Source: Sabethes cyaneus
Lineage: Eukaryota; Arthropoda; Insecta; Diptera; Culicidae
Length of the DNA: 64,000 nucleotides
Assembly: GCF_943734655.1 (NCBI RefSeq)
Contig: NC_071354.1
Span: forward strand, 157,625,142 to 157,689,141
Reading direction: 5' to 3'
Positions 11,180 to 22,295 of the stretch are shown here, piece after piece (position 1 is the stretch's first letter; every line of letters starts with the position of its first letter). The translations under genes and the position numbers were made by a program. The notes beneath the pieces are model-generated. The model had not been told where the DNA came from. It searched no databases and was given only the letters and a program-made list of their open reading frames with translations.

Positions 11180-12440
11180 TGGCTAAGCAGATGACTTTAC
11201 CAGGTGGCTAATCCGGTGACAGAAACTTTGCCGCGACGAAGGCCATCTGTGCTAGACTGAAGGCGGAGCCTAGCAGGATTGGGCTTTAAATCAACGCGTC
11301 GAAGACCAATTACATGACTGATAATAACTCAATAATTGCTCGTTGTTAAGTCAGACCGAGCCAAGTAACAAAAATCTTATTTCGAGAAAAACGCGTTCAA
11401 AATTTACTGCTCTGTATGGTTTGTAGATATTAATTGTTCGAAATCATCTCATAACACTGGCTGTTTGCAACATTTATGTAGTCTTATTAGAGTAAAATGT
11501 AGCTTAGAAAATTCTTGATCGTTTGCTGTCATTAACTCATTCTTTTAAATTTTGCGATTCGGTCTGGTCTGATTTAACGCGGACCAAATGACGAACGTGC
11601 TTTTTTCGCGGACGGTAATCGTTGACGGCGACGAATCAGAAGTGGTAGATGAGCTCGTGTATGTGGGATAGCTGGTAGCCGCGGACAACAACACAAATAA
11701 GGACATCCAGCGGCATATTCAAGCGTAACGGGCCTTTTTTTTGCAGGGGATTTGGCTACTTTGTCCATTAATTTGAACTTTTGTAGTATATCCCTGTTTA
11801 CCGTACGTGCCATGCATGCCAATTGCCATTTATAGACAACTAGCCATTTGCTCCTGCACATTCCCAGTCAGGTATAATATGGTTTATGAAACCGATAACC
11901 TTCCAGGGATTAGCAGACCAAATTTCACTAGGAGATAAGCATCTCTTGTCAAGAAATTTACCTCTGCTCATGTAAAGCGCACTACTACTGCAAAGCAGGG
12001 CCTACTTTGAGCTTCGCCAAACGCTGCGATAAGGAGGCATAAGCCACCTTAGGAACCTGACAATATACAAGCCCCCTATTAGACCGATAGGCCATGCTCA
12101 CGGAGGACTTACGCGCCTTTGCGGACGACATTTGACGAAGTACAAGCTGAACGCGAAGAGTAGCGGAGGTACATGAATCAAGGGCACCATCCCCGGCTTG
12201 GGAAGATTGCCAACGTACATTTGGCGAAAGTCGGTAAACTACAGTGAACCAGTCACGTCGTAAGGAAAACGGTTCTATACAACAACCCCACCGACACAGA
12301 GAGACTCAACGTGCGAGATGGCTCGTCCAGGTCTATAGCAACATTTTTTATTTTTTAAGTTAAAACTGCGACTTCAGAGATGCCTGAAAAATGGGCGACG
12401 AGTAGCCCAAGATCGAATTAAATGGGGCTTAAAACAGCAC
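11180..12440 (+). pseudogene. RTE-like LINE relic
   Basis: Decayed reverse transcriptase of the RTE type. Visible blocks are ADDF near 11188 (end of the catalytic FADD box), FAATKAICARLKAE (11227), INASKTNYM (11290), VDGDESEVVDELVYVG (11620) and a degraded C-terminal region from about 12000 containing LSFAKRCD and QRARW-like remnants (the usual thumb and C-terminal tail). In-frame stops and frameshifts make it non-functional. The MITE at 11346-11578 interrupts it between the KTNYM and VDGDE blocks, which are adjacent in intact family members. Related relics lie at 36330-37440 and 53225-53810. Confidence 0.8.
11346..11578. mobile_element. Short MITE inside the RTE relic
   Basis: 233 bp including TTAA at both borders, possibly the target duplication. 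Its ends are inverted and similar: GTCAGACCGAGCC on the left and, reversed, ATCAGACCAGACCGAATC on the right. A half copy with the same ACGCGTTTTTCTCGAAAT core lies at 29853-29930. The related CAGAGTGGACCAAGT end motif recurs near 25480, 25690, 25865 and 27660. Confidence 0.6.
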
Positions 12441-13259
12441 GAACCACCGAGTTCCCAGTTCACAACGCCGACGGGGATCGTACAATCAGCTCCGTACATT
12501 TTCCTGTGCTTTAAACAACAGCTGGCTGTGAAATTTCAAGCTTGAAAGTGTATGACAAATTTTCTCCTGGGGGGGGGGGCGGTTTTTGAACCCCCAAAAC
12601 CGCCCCGTCGCTACGTCCATGCCATGTAGTAAACTCAATTTGGAATTAATATGCGGTTTACTGTTGCAAATCAGCTGAAAATTATTGCATTAAAATTTAC
12701 TTTGAAGGTTCATGGAAACTTTAATAGTAGTGGCGAACAAGTTGATTTTTTTGTTTATTAACATGAATTGTTGGTTTGTATGTATTTTACCGTAATGTTA
12801 CGTCTGCGTGTCTATATCAACGTGCTAATATGTACATAATAACACACAGAGCAAAAAGGTTTACAATAAAAAATCCAAACCGCCAAACAACATGAGTCAT
12901 TCGTGACTTCTGCGGGGTTAGGATTTGAGCCCAAAATTTTAAAAATTTTCGTATTTTTGGAGACTGTAAAATGGCTGGTAAGAGGAATCGTTGCTACAAA
13001 CATATATCATAAAGGATCTCCCGAGGCTCTTTGTGCTCATGGATTGTTTCCTGAACTGCGTAGATATCTCGTTCGACAGTATCCTTCGTCTGTTCTAAAA
13101 TTAGAACGCAGGTTTACACAAGCATGACGAGTACACCATCGCAAAGTAACAGGAAAAACTGAACTATATGTTTGGCAAGACTCGTATGGGACGGGTTGGC
13201 ACATATACGGCCAACTACCATTTAGGGGATTTTGCGTCAATATATCTCATATATCATAT
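12441..13259. other. Unrecognised stretch of the right arm
   Basis: Lies between the RTE-like relic and the R1-like RT motifs. The + frame at 12903-13127 reads through to the edge of the LINE relic and could be its upstream part, but it shows no endonuclease motif. The rest is AT-rich with a G run near 12570. Confidence 0.4.
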
Positions 13260-15742
13260 CTCAGACTTGAACGCCATCGAAATCCATCAAAGCTATATCG
13301 TGATGCGGATTCAAACCCGTAGGATGGTGCTTACGAGGTGAGGATGAAAAAGATGACGGGTACATCTACTCCGTCGAAAATCTGCTTACACAAGCAGAAA
13401 GTCATCATGGAAGGATTATTTCCGCAATACGATCCATAGAGGTGACCTGCGGACTCGTACGGTCAAGCGAATGACACCCTCATTCCGGTCACGAATGAAG
13501 AGCTCATTACGGTTACCACGGATCTAAAAACAAAGAAAGTACCCGGTCCTGACGGAATTCCGAACGAGGCACTGAAAGCGACAATCTGCGCATATCGTAA
13601 TAGATTTAGAGAGACGCTTCAGAACTGCCTAGAAGTATGCCAATTTCCAGACAAATGGAAAATCCAAAGACTGGTACTGCTCCGAATTGACCAAACTCGT
13701 GACTTTAGTCATGACCTTGAAATGCGGTCGGGCATATATTAATATTTTTTTGAAACGATGATTTTACAATTGATGAAGGGACGGTAAGGGAAAGTAATGA
13801 AGAAGGATGTTTTTCCGGTAATGAAGGGGAAGGGTGGAAAGGAAGGGGGGGTAATAGGTAGCTACGCTTAACAAGTTGTCGTTGTGACTCCTATCTTTTG
13901 TCCAATGCTGGAAGGTGCATGAGTCGAACCAAGCTGTAATCAGAGATTATAACCTGATTTGAACCCACAACACCTGCCAGGACGTGTCGCTCACTGGTAC
14001 CCGTGTACCTTTGAACCACAGAGGCGCTGGACCTCTCCAGCGTGTGGGTTCAAATCCGGTTATAATCTCTGATTACAGCTTGGTTCGACCCATGCACCTT
14101 CCAGCATTGGACAAAAGATAGGAGTCACAACGGCAACTTGTTAAGCATAGCTACCTATTACCCCCCCCCCCCCTTCCTTTCCACTCTTCCCCTTCATTAC
14201 CGGAAAAAAAATCCTTCTTCATTACTTTCCCTTACCGTCCCTTCATCAATTGTAGAATCATCGTTTCAAAAAACTATTACTGCTCCGAAGCCGGGGAAAC
14301 CACCAAGGGATCCCTCATCGTACAGGCCTACTTGATACGTTAGGAACGTTACTGGAGCGGGTAATCATAAACAGGCTAACGCCCGTTGTGGAAAGTGTTA
14401 CCGGACTGACAAGGATGCACTTTGGATTCCGAAAGGGGAAGTCCACTGTCGATGCCATCAAATCTGTCATAGAGAGGGCCGAGAAGCCTATGAGACAGAC
14501 GAGGCGGGGTGACAGGTATTGTGTCATAGTCATGATAGATGTCAAAAACGCCTTTAACAGCGCTGATTGGACTGCGATTGCGCTAACGCTGTATAGGATG
14601 AAGGTATCAGATCATCTACTATCATCTACTTAGAAGCTACTATGAGATCCGGACGCTAACACAGCTGATGGTGCAAAGAAGTAGTGACCGCGGGGGTTTC
14701 AAGGCGCTTAATTCTCGGTCCGACGCTGTGGAATGTCATGTAGCATGAAGTGTTGAGATTCAAACTGCACAATGGAGTCGAGATCACCAGCTTCTCCGAC
14801 GATATCATTCTAACAGTTCCTAGAGAAAGTGGAAATGATGACATTAGAGGTCATAAGCATAATCTGCGGTTGGCACGCCATAAGACGGTAGCTGTTATGA
14901 TCAGCAACAGTAAGACGGCCCCAGAGGCAAAGATTACGGTAGGGGAACAAGTGATTGACTCTCAACGTAATATGAAGTACCTGGGTGTCATAGCAGACAA
15001 TAGGCTGAACTTCACCAGCCATGTGGACTATGCTTGTGGTAAGGCGTCAATGGCGGCTACTGCGCTGTCTAAGATTATGCCGACTGGCTATGGACCTAGC
15101 AGCAGTAAAAGTGCCATATTGCTGCTAAGGCAGGGTGTACCGGTATGGGCTTCAGCGCCGTGCAGTAAACGTAATCAGGCATGTTTGATGGCGCTGTACG
15201 TTGCATTCGGGTATCGCACCATGCCGATACAAGCGATAGGTGATATTACGGGTATACTCTCTATACGCATACTTATAGGCGAGTGTCATTGGCAGAATTA
15301 TTCAGGATAAAGCTAGGCCGAACCCTATAAGTAGGTGGCAGAGGGAAAGGAGCATTGCCGAGCACGGCAGATGAACCCATGATAGGCTAATCCAAAATAT
15401 CTCATCTTGGATCGGCAGAAAACATGGCGAGGTAAGATTTACCTCACACAATTTTTGACAGGTCATAGGTGTTCTAAGAAGTACGTAAACAGATGTGGGA
15501 GGTTAGGGTCACCCTTTTACCCCGTGTGTACGGTAGCCGAGGAAACGCCGGAACTCGTGATATTTCACTTTTCGCGTTTCGATGCCGCTCGACGTGAAAT
15601 ACTTGCAATCGTTGGAGTCGACACCATCGCCGAGAACATCGTGCAGAGGATGTGTGTGGAACAGCGTGTGTGGAACGCTGTCGATAGGGCGACGAGGGAC
15701 GTGATGGCCGAGTTGCAACGGCTAGAGCGGGAACAACTATAG
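13260..15742 (+). pseudogene. R1/LOA-group LINE reverse transcriptase relic
   Basis: Relic of ORF2 of a non-LTR retrotransposon. In order: VTNEELITV and VPGPDGIPN (about 13480-13560), KWKIQRLVLL (13660), PGKPPRDPSSYRPT (14290), MHFGFRKGKSTVDAI (14415), MIDVKNAFNSA with the first catalytic Asp (14540), LGPTLWNVM in a shifted frame (14720), FSDDII (14792, normally FADD), KYLGVIADNRL (14973), and a C-terminal segment at 15407-15742 resembling the Cys/His region that ends R1-type proteins, with at least one Cys lost. Several frameshifts and an in-frame stop after 15307 separate the pieces. A 591-bp palindromic SINE sits at 13687-14277. The motif style fits the R1/LOA group best; the exact clade is unverified. 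No nuclease domain was recognised upstream. Confidence 0.87.
13687..14277. mobile_element. Palindromic tRNA-like SINE inserted in the LINE
   Basis: A 591-bp insertion splits the LINE KPGK codons and is flanked by a 12-bp duplication, TACTGCTCCGAA, at 13675-13686 and 14278-14289. Its two halves are inverted copies of a tRNA-like unit with an A-box-like TGGTTCAAAGG and a B-box-like GGTTCAAATC, extended by G/C runs and ending in AACGATGATT-type sequence. The left end carries an extra tail (TATTAATATATG-type sequence and a stretch with GTCATGACCTTGAAATG) that is also present beside the related element at 26407-27395. The target duplication points to LINE-driven integration of the palindrome as one unit. 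Confidence 0.85.
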
Positions 15743-16080
15743 CGTTGACATAGTATAGCTAGGGTCAACTAAAGGGCGGAGTAGGCAGCTAGGTGGTACA
15801 GGGTCTAGGTGTCGGGTGCAGTAGTTAGGGCACAACAAGTGGTGTTGCTTGATCCTACACGTGTAACGACAAACGACGACGACGAAGCGTTTGGACACGT
15901 CCTCCATCTCGAAGTAATACCTAACGGTGGTCCCAGGAGGAATTGAGGAAAAGTAGAGTAGGAGAGTTTTAGTAGGTAGGCGCAAATTGGCACCTTGCGA
16001 ATCCCACATCGTGGAGGTGTTATCTTTACAGGATTTTCTCAAACCTGCGTTATAAAAAAAGGCTACACTACTGGTGCCGT
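15743..16080 (+). other. Probable 3' untranslated region of the R1-like relic
   Basis: Follows the stop of the C-terminal domain, holds no open frame in the LINE direction, and ends in CAAACCTGCGTTATAAAAAAA, a plausible short 3' terminus. The next sequence reads as a new LINE 5' part. Confidence 0.45.
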
Positions 16081-17040
16081 TAATGCCCTAAACCAGTGGT
16101 TTGTGGGTCGGTCAAGATCGGGTCACACCCAGGTCTAGTGTCGACCAAATACCAATCTTTGGTCTTACTCTCCGTTGTGCGCTAACAGGGTATTATAGGA
16201 TACTTAATGCCTGTGGGTGCCGTAATGGCGAGCGTAGCTCAAGTCCCGTAAGCCACTTGCAGCCGTCGTAGTGTTGTGTTAGAGCTCAGGGCTATAAACA
16301 ATAAAGCCATAGGCACGTTACGCTTGGTTCCAAGAAGGTCCTAATTATGGTCTATTGAATGAGCGGAATGGATTTGGTTTAGACGCTATAGGGCAGTCAG
16401 TCGTGTTATTTTACTACTTTACAACCACCTTACACAAAAACGATTACATAATACGAGTGGAGACAGCGGCCCAGAATTGGGACCTAATTGCATGGATAAG
16501 TTTACTAAACTTACCGAGCGGTCCAAATCGACCGACGAAGCTACTGTTGGTAAAGACGACGTTTTTATCAAAAGCAACAATAAGCGCGCTCGCCGTCACG
16601 GCTACGGGCCAAGAAGGAAACACCCAAGAAGTGAATTCCACCAAAATCTAACACACCTGTTAGATTGCAGGTGCTTGTCGCTGCCCAACAAACATTTTAT
16701 TTGAAGAGCAGTTTATTCAACCATTATACAGCTAATTTCCAGTAAACAAGCGCTTGATCAGCTATTATACAACCAAAATGTTTGTTGGGTGGTAGCTCCG
16801 CCAAAAAAAGCGGGCGACAGCGGTTGTGTTACTTCCAGCTAGTAATAAACTGGAAAAGGCACAAAGGTTGCCGGGGAGCTGTACTCGTTCTTCAGTTCGC
16901 GGTCTAATGTCCATGTACATGAAGAAGCTATCGGTGAGCGTCTGCTTTATCGTCATAGCTGCCGAGGTGGAAAGGCATGAGCTGCTAAAACCAAGGTCGC
17001 AAGTAGTGGCACAACTGCGGCCACGTCAAGTAAGGTGAGT
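16081..17040 (+). pseudogene. Decayed ORF1/5' region of an R1-like LINE (copy 1)
   Basis: No domain is clear in translation, but it is a diverged copy of 17085-17530. Shared landmarks are TCCTAATTATGG, TTAGACGCTATAGGGCA, a CCCAAGAAG...TCCACC...CTAACA block and GGGCGACAGCGG. The second copy runs straight into RT motifs, so this block is probably the ORF1 or 5' part of the same LINE family. Short basic frames such as KRARRHGYGPRRKHPR (about 16570-16620) fit a nucleic-acid-binding ORF1. A MITE at 16684-16789 interrupts it exactly where the two copies otherwise align. Confidence 0.55.
16684..16789. mobile_element. 106-bp hairpin MITE
   Basis: Ends are inverted: CCCAACAAACATTTTATTTG on the left and, reversed, CCCAACAAACATTTTGGTTG on the right. 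The aligned sister copy at 17460-17500 lacks it, so the empty site is visible in this window. Confidence 0.8.
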
Positions 17041-17084
17041 AAACCGCTTAACGCTAAGCAGAAAGCAGTAACGCCTGACAATTT

Positions 17085-17990
17085 AGGATCAATCCCAGGA
17101 AAATCCTAATTATGGTATACTGGAAAGGCGGGAAAACGGTCGAATTAGACGCTATAGGGCACACGGCGGACCTACTCTACTACCTTAGGTAAGGAATAGT
17201 GACACCTTCCCAAAACGGCGAGTAGGCTAATGGTACAGCTGCCATCCGTCCCACTAAAACCGTGGCTGGTCTCTAGGCACGACCGAGGGCGCTACTGGAG
17301 GTAAATATGATGTCTTTGCCAAAAGTAACAAGTTGGCGAGAACACCGCCAACAAAGGAAAGTATCCCCTTGGAATCGGGGTGGAGAGCAACCCAAGAAGA
17401 CAAGCTCCCCGAAAACGGGGGCGATGCCGAGGAAGTCGACTCCACCGAAGGCTAACATCCCAGTTAGACCGCAGGTGGCTCCCGGTGCTAGCTCAGCCAA
17501 AAAGGTGGGCGACAGCGGTAGAAAAAAAAAGTCTCGTATATCCTCGTTCCGGTCACGAATGAGGAGCTTATTGCTATTGCGAGGGGTTTAAAAACGAAGA
17601 AGGCGCCAGGTCCTGACGGGATTCTGAATATGGCACTCAAAATGGCGATCCAAGCATAGCCTGATATGATTAGAGAAGCGCTTCAGAACTGCCTAGAAGT
17701 ATGCGAATTTCCTGACAAATGGAAAATCCAAAGATTGGCCCTCATCGTACAGGTCAATTTGCCTACTGGACACGCAAGGCAAGTTACAAGAGCGGGTAAT
17801 CCTAAACAGGCTGACGCCATAGAGAAGGTCAAGGAGCGACCTGTGACAGCGGGTGTTCCACAGGGCGCGATGTTGAGGCTCGAGGTGCCCGCTGGAGTTG
17901 CCGACAAAATTGTCTTAACAGTGGTAGGCGAGTTTTTAGAACAGGTGGAAATGCTGGCATCAGACGCCATAAGCGAAAAAGAAACAAAGT
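17085..17990 (+). pseudogene. Internally deleted R1-like LINE relic (copy 2)
   Basis: An ORF1-like block (17085-17530) is joined directly to the RT N-terminal motifs LVPVTNEELIAIARGLKT and APGPDGILN (17552-17625). These continue as FPDKWKIQRLALIVQ, then jump over the central palm to TAGVPQGAML (17849), an LRLEVPAGV stretch and VVGEFLEQVEMLASDA (17920). The FGFRKG and catalytic-Asp blocks, which lie between in intact members, are deleted, and the FADD box is lost. One in-frame stop lies near 17657. The copy ends where the Harbinger-like MITE begins. Confidence 0.8.
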
Positions 17991-17991
17991 G

Positions 17992-18365
17992 AATTTTTTA
18001 ATCGAGCAAAAAAAAACTTAGGTTTAAGCATTTTTATTTAAAGTTTGAACGTGAAAACCGAATCTATTCTTGCTTATAATATATGCGTTATTATTTTCTA
18101 TGCAAAAATCTACGAAAAAATACAAAAACGAAGGAAAAATTTTTTGGACGATTTCGAAAATTCCATTGTTCGAATTTCCATTTTTGTTTCGTGCTAGAAG
18201 CGTTAACTCAACTTGTACACTCATTTTTCGAGATTTTCAGACTGTAGAGCCCACAGACAATTGAGTTTATAAAAAACATTTGACTCATATCCTACAAATT
18301 ATTTTTCTGCCCCCGATTTTTCAAGGGGGGGGTGACAAAAACTTTGAAAATGATTTGCAATGGCC
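17992..18365 (-). mobile_element. Harbinger/Tourist-like MITE, copy A
   Basis: Ends GACAAAAACTTTG...GCAATGGCC, the same end as the full copy at 43500-43944. The shared core includes CATTTTTCGAGATTTTCAGA and TTCTTGCTTATAATATATG. The outer ~60 bp at the left end are missing. TAA follows the right end. Confidence 0.75.
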
Positions 18366-18428
18366 TAATTATTATTAAATAATAATTTTCTAAAAGTAAT
18401 ATAAGTTTAAAAAGTATCTATAATAGTA

Positions 18429-18860
18429 CAGTACGCTCTGGGAAACCTTAATCGAAATAAGATTAGATAGATTACCTTTTTAATATTGACTTTTTGGAGT
18501 GGTCATTAAAAAAGAGAAAAATCACTAAAAAATGATAAATCCTAAAGGAAAAATAGATTTGCGGATATAGGATGCAGTTTTAAGGCATGTGGAAGCTGCA
18601 AAGAAACAAAATATGTAGCGAGAATTTTTTAAAGTTCCTTTCAGTAAGTTTAAATAGTTTGTTATACTAGTTCGCTTTCACTCTTTCATATCTACGTTAT
18701 GATAATGTTTGCACGCAATATTCTATTTCCTGTGTTGCTCTATCCTTTGCATTTAAATTCAACCAGAGCTTGCGCTTTTTCAGCATGTTTTCCAAAATTT
18801 TTAAGTAACTATGTGCCCGTATCAAACTATAGTCGCAACTATCTGGTACAAAAGTGTAGT
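18429..18860 (+). mobile_element. Diverged pogo-like MITE, split by another element
   Basis: Starts CAGTACGCTCTGG after TA. Its body aligns with the reverse complement of 39983-40537, sharing AGTTCCTTTCAGTAA, TTATACTAGTT and CAACTATGTGCCCGTA. It breaks off where the TTAA element enters at 18861; the far end was not found. Confidence 0.6.
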
Positions 18861-18864
18861 TTAA

Positions 18865-19632
18865 CCCTTTATAAGGCCGTGGCAACTACCCGTGGAATTA
18901 ACACAAACTTGAGCGAAACATAATGTTAACATTCGGTAGAACCCATTTATATTCTTTTTGTTGAGAAAATTGCTGAAAAACTTGAAAAAATTGATGGCAA
19001 TATAGTTGCCACTGCCCGTTTAGAGCAAAACATTGGTGGCAACATAGTTGCCGCTGCCTGTCTGGCGTAAAACGTTGGTGGCAATATTTTTGCCACCCTC
19101 TCGCAGGATCACTTTTAAGAAACTGATCAAGTTCTACCATTTAAATCTACAACTATACGAAGTATTCGTTAACATTTAGCTTTTTTTGCTGGAAAAATAG
19201 CTGGAAAACTTGAAAAAATTGATGGCAATATAGTTGCCACTGCCCGTCTAGCGCAAGACGTTGGTGGCAATATATTTGCCGCAGCCCGTTAAGCCCAAAA
19301 AACATGTTCTCGAATAGTGGTTCTAAGTTTTTGGATAAATCCGCATAATCTATCACAAAACGCCGTAAACTGAATATTACCATCCAAAAAGTTTCCAATT
19401 TAATGATTTTTCTACGAATTTAAACCAAATTTACTGTTGACACTCAAAAACCAGAATTTGTTTTCATAAAAGTGGTTCGTAAATTACCATTTTTACAAAT
19501 TCAGCGATTGAGAACGTTGCCAAAGGCTATCAGAACATATTGAGTACATAATATGCTAAAACGATATTCTTAGAAAAGCAAAAACAATATTTTTCGTTGG
19601 TGGCAATATAGTTGCCACTGCCTTATAAAGGG
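18865..19632. mobile_element. piggyBac-like MITE, 768 bp, TTAA duplication
   Basis: Flanked by TTAA at 18861-18864 and 19633-19636. The terminal inverted repeats begin CCCTTTATAAGGC on both sides and extend to about 23 bp with one mismatch (GTGGCAACTA). TTAA target sites with CCYT-type ends are the hallmark of the piggyBac superfamily. It has no transposase. The interior carries repeated short hairpins (next entry). Confidence 0.82.
18985..19620. repeat. Six copies of a GGCAATATAGTTGCC hairpin
   Basis: The near-perfect palindrome GTGGCAATATAGTTGCCAC or a close variant appears near 18992, 19030, 19076, 19224, 19262 and 19600, five of them followed by a CTGCC/CAGCCCG-type tail. The last copy is part of the right terminal repeat. 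This suggests subterminal transposase-binding sites or growth by copying of the element end. Confidence 0.85.
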
Positions 19633-19636
19633 TTAA

Positions 19637-20717
19637 ACCCTGCAATGTAGTGACTTTTTTTAGAATGTTGCAAAAATAAACTCTTGCTTATATGCCTTAT
19701 AATTTTTAATTTTTTGAGCCCTATGAATTTTTCAGTCTAACCCATGTGCAACTTTTGGTAGTCTAAAGCATTTAAATTTAAATTTTCGTGATTACAGGCT
19801 TACGATTTTTATTTATTTGTAGAAGATCCCATCGTACCATCGGGGATGGCTCGTTGCTGTTTTTATATGATTTGATTCTTTATTTCAGAGACTTTCAGCC
19901 AGTGGCTGGTTCGCCTCTTTTTTATATGTTTATATAGGTTTATGGCAATTTATATAAAAGAATGGAACGTTCTTACCACAATTTGCAGTGCTTCGTGTAC
20001 GCCAGATTACGCACCAAACATGAATTGTGCGTCATGCTTGAACCTATACAGGAAATTTACAGTATTGCACAACGCGACTTTCCGAAAATGACACTTTTTA
20101 AAACTTGCTTCCATCAATGGCAAGCTCGGAACAAAAAACTTCGTACGCTTTATAGCGTACCACATTAGCTAGCTGGAAAAAAACATATGGATCCGAACAC
20201 TGGTCATGGTCACAATGTTTTCTTTTGATTTTGGATCACTTTTTCACGCGTAAAACTTTTAACACTTTTGTGAAAAAAATAAAGAAATACGATAACATTC
20301 AAATAAAGATGACACGAAAATATTCGCAATTATAAACATCAGCTTGATCAGCTTAACACTAGCCTTTGAATGTCTAGGCTTTGAATAACTTAATTTATAA
20401 ATTTTTTTTCTTCTGTAGGACACTTGAAATCACAACTATCACGTTTTTCTAACAACCGATTTAACCGAAACAAACGAATGCAACGAGAAACACTAAATAT
20501 TTTGTCAAACGATTTCAATCAACAAAAATTTGTCGCGCCGGTACCGTAAAAACTCTAGACGAATGAAAATTTGACACAAAACAAACTTCGAATGCAAACT
20601 TGACGACGAGTTTTGCAAGTAATCCAAGCTGCCAAGTTGTTTAAAAAAATTCTGATATAAAAATTCAATTTCCATAGAGCTGCGTGGAATCATTTGCTTA
20701 TCTGGCAGCTGTACTAT
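19637..20717. other. Unassigned AT-rich stretch
   Basis: One + frame at 19962-20168 ends FHQWQARNKKLRTLYS, faintly like the C-terminal end of a mariner transposase, but without a DDE motif. Otherwise nothing recognised. Confidence 0.3.
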
Positions 20718-21152
20718 TTCGAGTTTTCATTTCTCTTTGCTTCGCATCGCACACACGCGCGGTACCTCGTGCGCCGTCATGTGTTAGTACGTGTAAACAT
20801 TCGTTCGAGTTGCGTTTCGTGCTCAAACCAGATGAATTTTCAAGAATTCGAACACGACATTCAGAATTTGAGAGAGAACGTCGGACGGTTCTCGGTCTGG
20901 GATATAAACTGCATATTAAGCATCGCAAGACTTGGCAACTCTGCAGTGCTAGAGTGATCATTTTGCTTCGAGTTTTCATTTCTCTTTACTTCGTATCGCA
21001 CACACGCGCGGTAGCTCGTGCGCCGTCATGTGTTAGTACGTGTAAACATTCGTTCGAGTTGCGTTTCGTGCTCAAACCAGATGAATTTTCAAGAATTCGA
21101 ACACGACATTCAAAATTTGAGAGAGAACGTCGGACGGTTCTCGGTCTGGGAT
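20718..21152 (+). repeat. Two 186-bp direct repeats, 249-bp period
   Basis: 20718-20903 and 20967-21152 are nearly identical from TTCGAGTTTTCATTTCTC to CTCGGTCTGGGAT, including CACACACGCGCGGTA. The 63-bp spacer is not repeated. The high GC and CG-rich motifs stand out from the surroundings. It could be a duplicated LTR or promoter fragment; a continuous + frame crosses both copies but shows no domain. Confidence 0.85.
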
Positions 21153-21859
21153 GGCGCGTACACGTTCAGGATACAATACAGAGAGAACTAACTCACAGGA
21201 TTGCCGATTGTGCTCACACACGGAGCAGCATCGTACGATGAATATAGCAATACACTGATAGACGATGTCGTTTCATATACCGAGAAAAAGTTGAATGCCA
21301 CTCGCAGTTTTCTCGCGGATCACCAACCTTGATTCCACGTCAAGTAACCGAAAAAAAGTACAAACTTGTAATCGACCTTTTCGGATTTGCACCAAATTTT
21401 GTGTGCGTCAATGAGAACAATTTGATTTTTTCAATTTTTTTTCATGTTTAAAAATAAATTTTCAACAATTCACGCTTAGACATAATTTTGGAACAAACCA
21501 TAGTTTTCGAGATATGTACGATTTTGCAAACATAGTACCTAATAAAATAAATACGCCCTTTTTCGTCAACTTCTGTGGAAGGCGTAAGTTTCTTCCTATC
21601 AAAAATGTGCGTAACGTTTAAAATAAATAGTTCGAGTTTTGTTTTTTAACTCATTTACGTGTAACTGCTTTTTAGCAAAAATTGCAGAAATGTGTTTTGT
21701 TCCGCCTTCATAAAATCGTAAATATCTCAGCGAGATTTGAACATACATTTACACGTCATAAAATTTCCCATCTATATAGTATAACTATGTGACTCTGAGA
21801 CACTGTTCAATACCTAATTTTGACACTTATTTAAAAGAAATTTCAAAAATCCAGAATGA
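21153..21859. other. Unassigned stretch
   Basis: No coding pattern, inverted ends or tandem structure recognised. Confidence 0.4.
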
Positions 21860-21990
21860 CCGACGAAGGAGTAGCCAAAACTATTTCCAACAGAGAACCA
21901 GGAAGAGGCCGTAGACTTCGAGGCAGACCCCGCACCCGATGGATGTGCGTTATCGAGGACGATCTATTACGGACCGTCGCCAATAAAATA
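21860..21990 (+). pseudogene. RTE/CR1-type LINE C-terminal tail fragment
   Basis: The frame starting at 21902 reads GRGRRLRGRPRTRWM followed by an acidic EDDLLR. This is the basic RGRPRTRW..VEEDLR tail typical of RTE-like and related LINE proteins. Only this tail is present. Confidence 0.6.
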
Positions 21991-22295
21991 AGTAAGCTGT
22001 TTCTATTACAATTGTCAAATTGCAATTAGATTATTCTTTAATGTTAGTATTTGCTTACGCTTGACTGAGTTGTATAAAAAAACTTTGCACCTTAACCGTG
22101 GTTAATACTGTTTGCATTTATACGTCAATTTGCTTTCCATGTTAATCAATTGGAAACTGATTTATGCCCTTTAATTCGTTATTTTGTAAAAAACAGGCAC
22201 TTTTTCTATTCAAAACTCCACTCTGTATATCATAGCAAAAAGCTCATGAAAATATTAAATAAAACAATAATATATAGCTCAACAGCTCAGCTTAC

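Larger units (their letters stand above)
9360..14588. repeat. Right arm of the giant inverted repeat
   Basis: Reverse complement of the left arm at constant coordinate sum 14589, with no net insertion or deletion over 5.2 kb. The arm stops at 14588 only because its partner runs off the window. The R1-like relic it carries continues unbroken to 15742. At the inner edge a short reiterated AAAATGTAAAAATG-type motif (about 9338-9367) sits on the junction, which looks like template-switch filler. Confidence 0.97.

Noticed and set aside
15737..16042. Minus-strand 101-residue frame
   Set aside because: Lies antisense in the LINE 3' region with no motif; a shadow frame.
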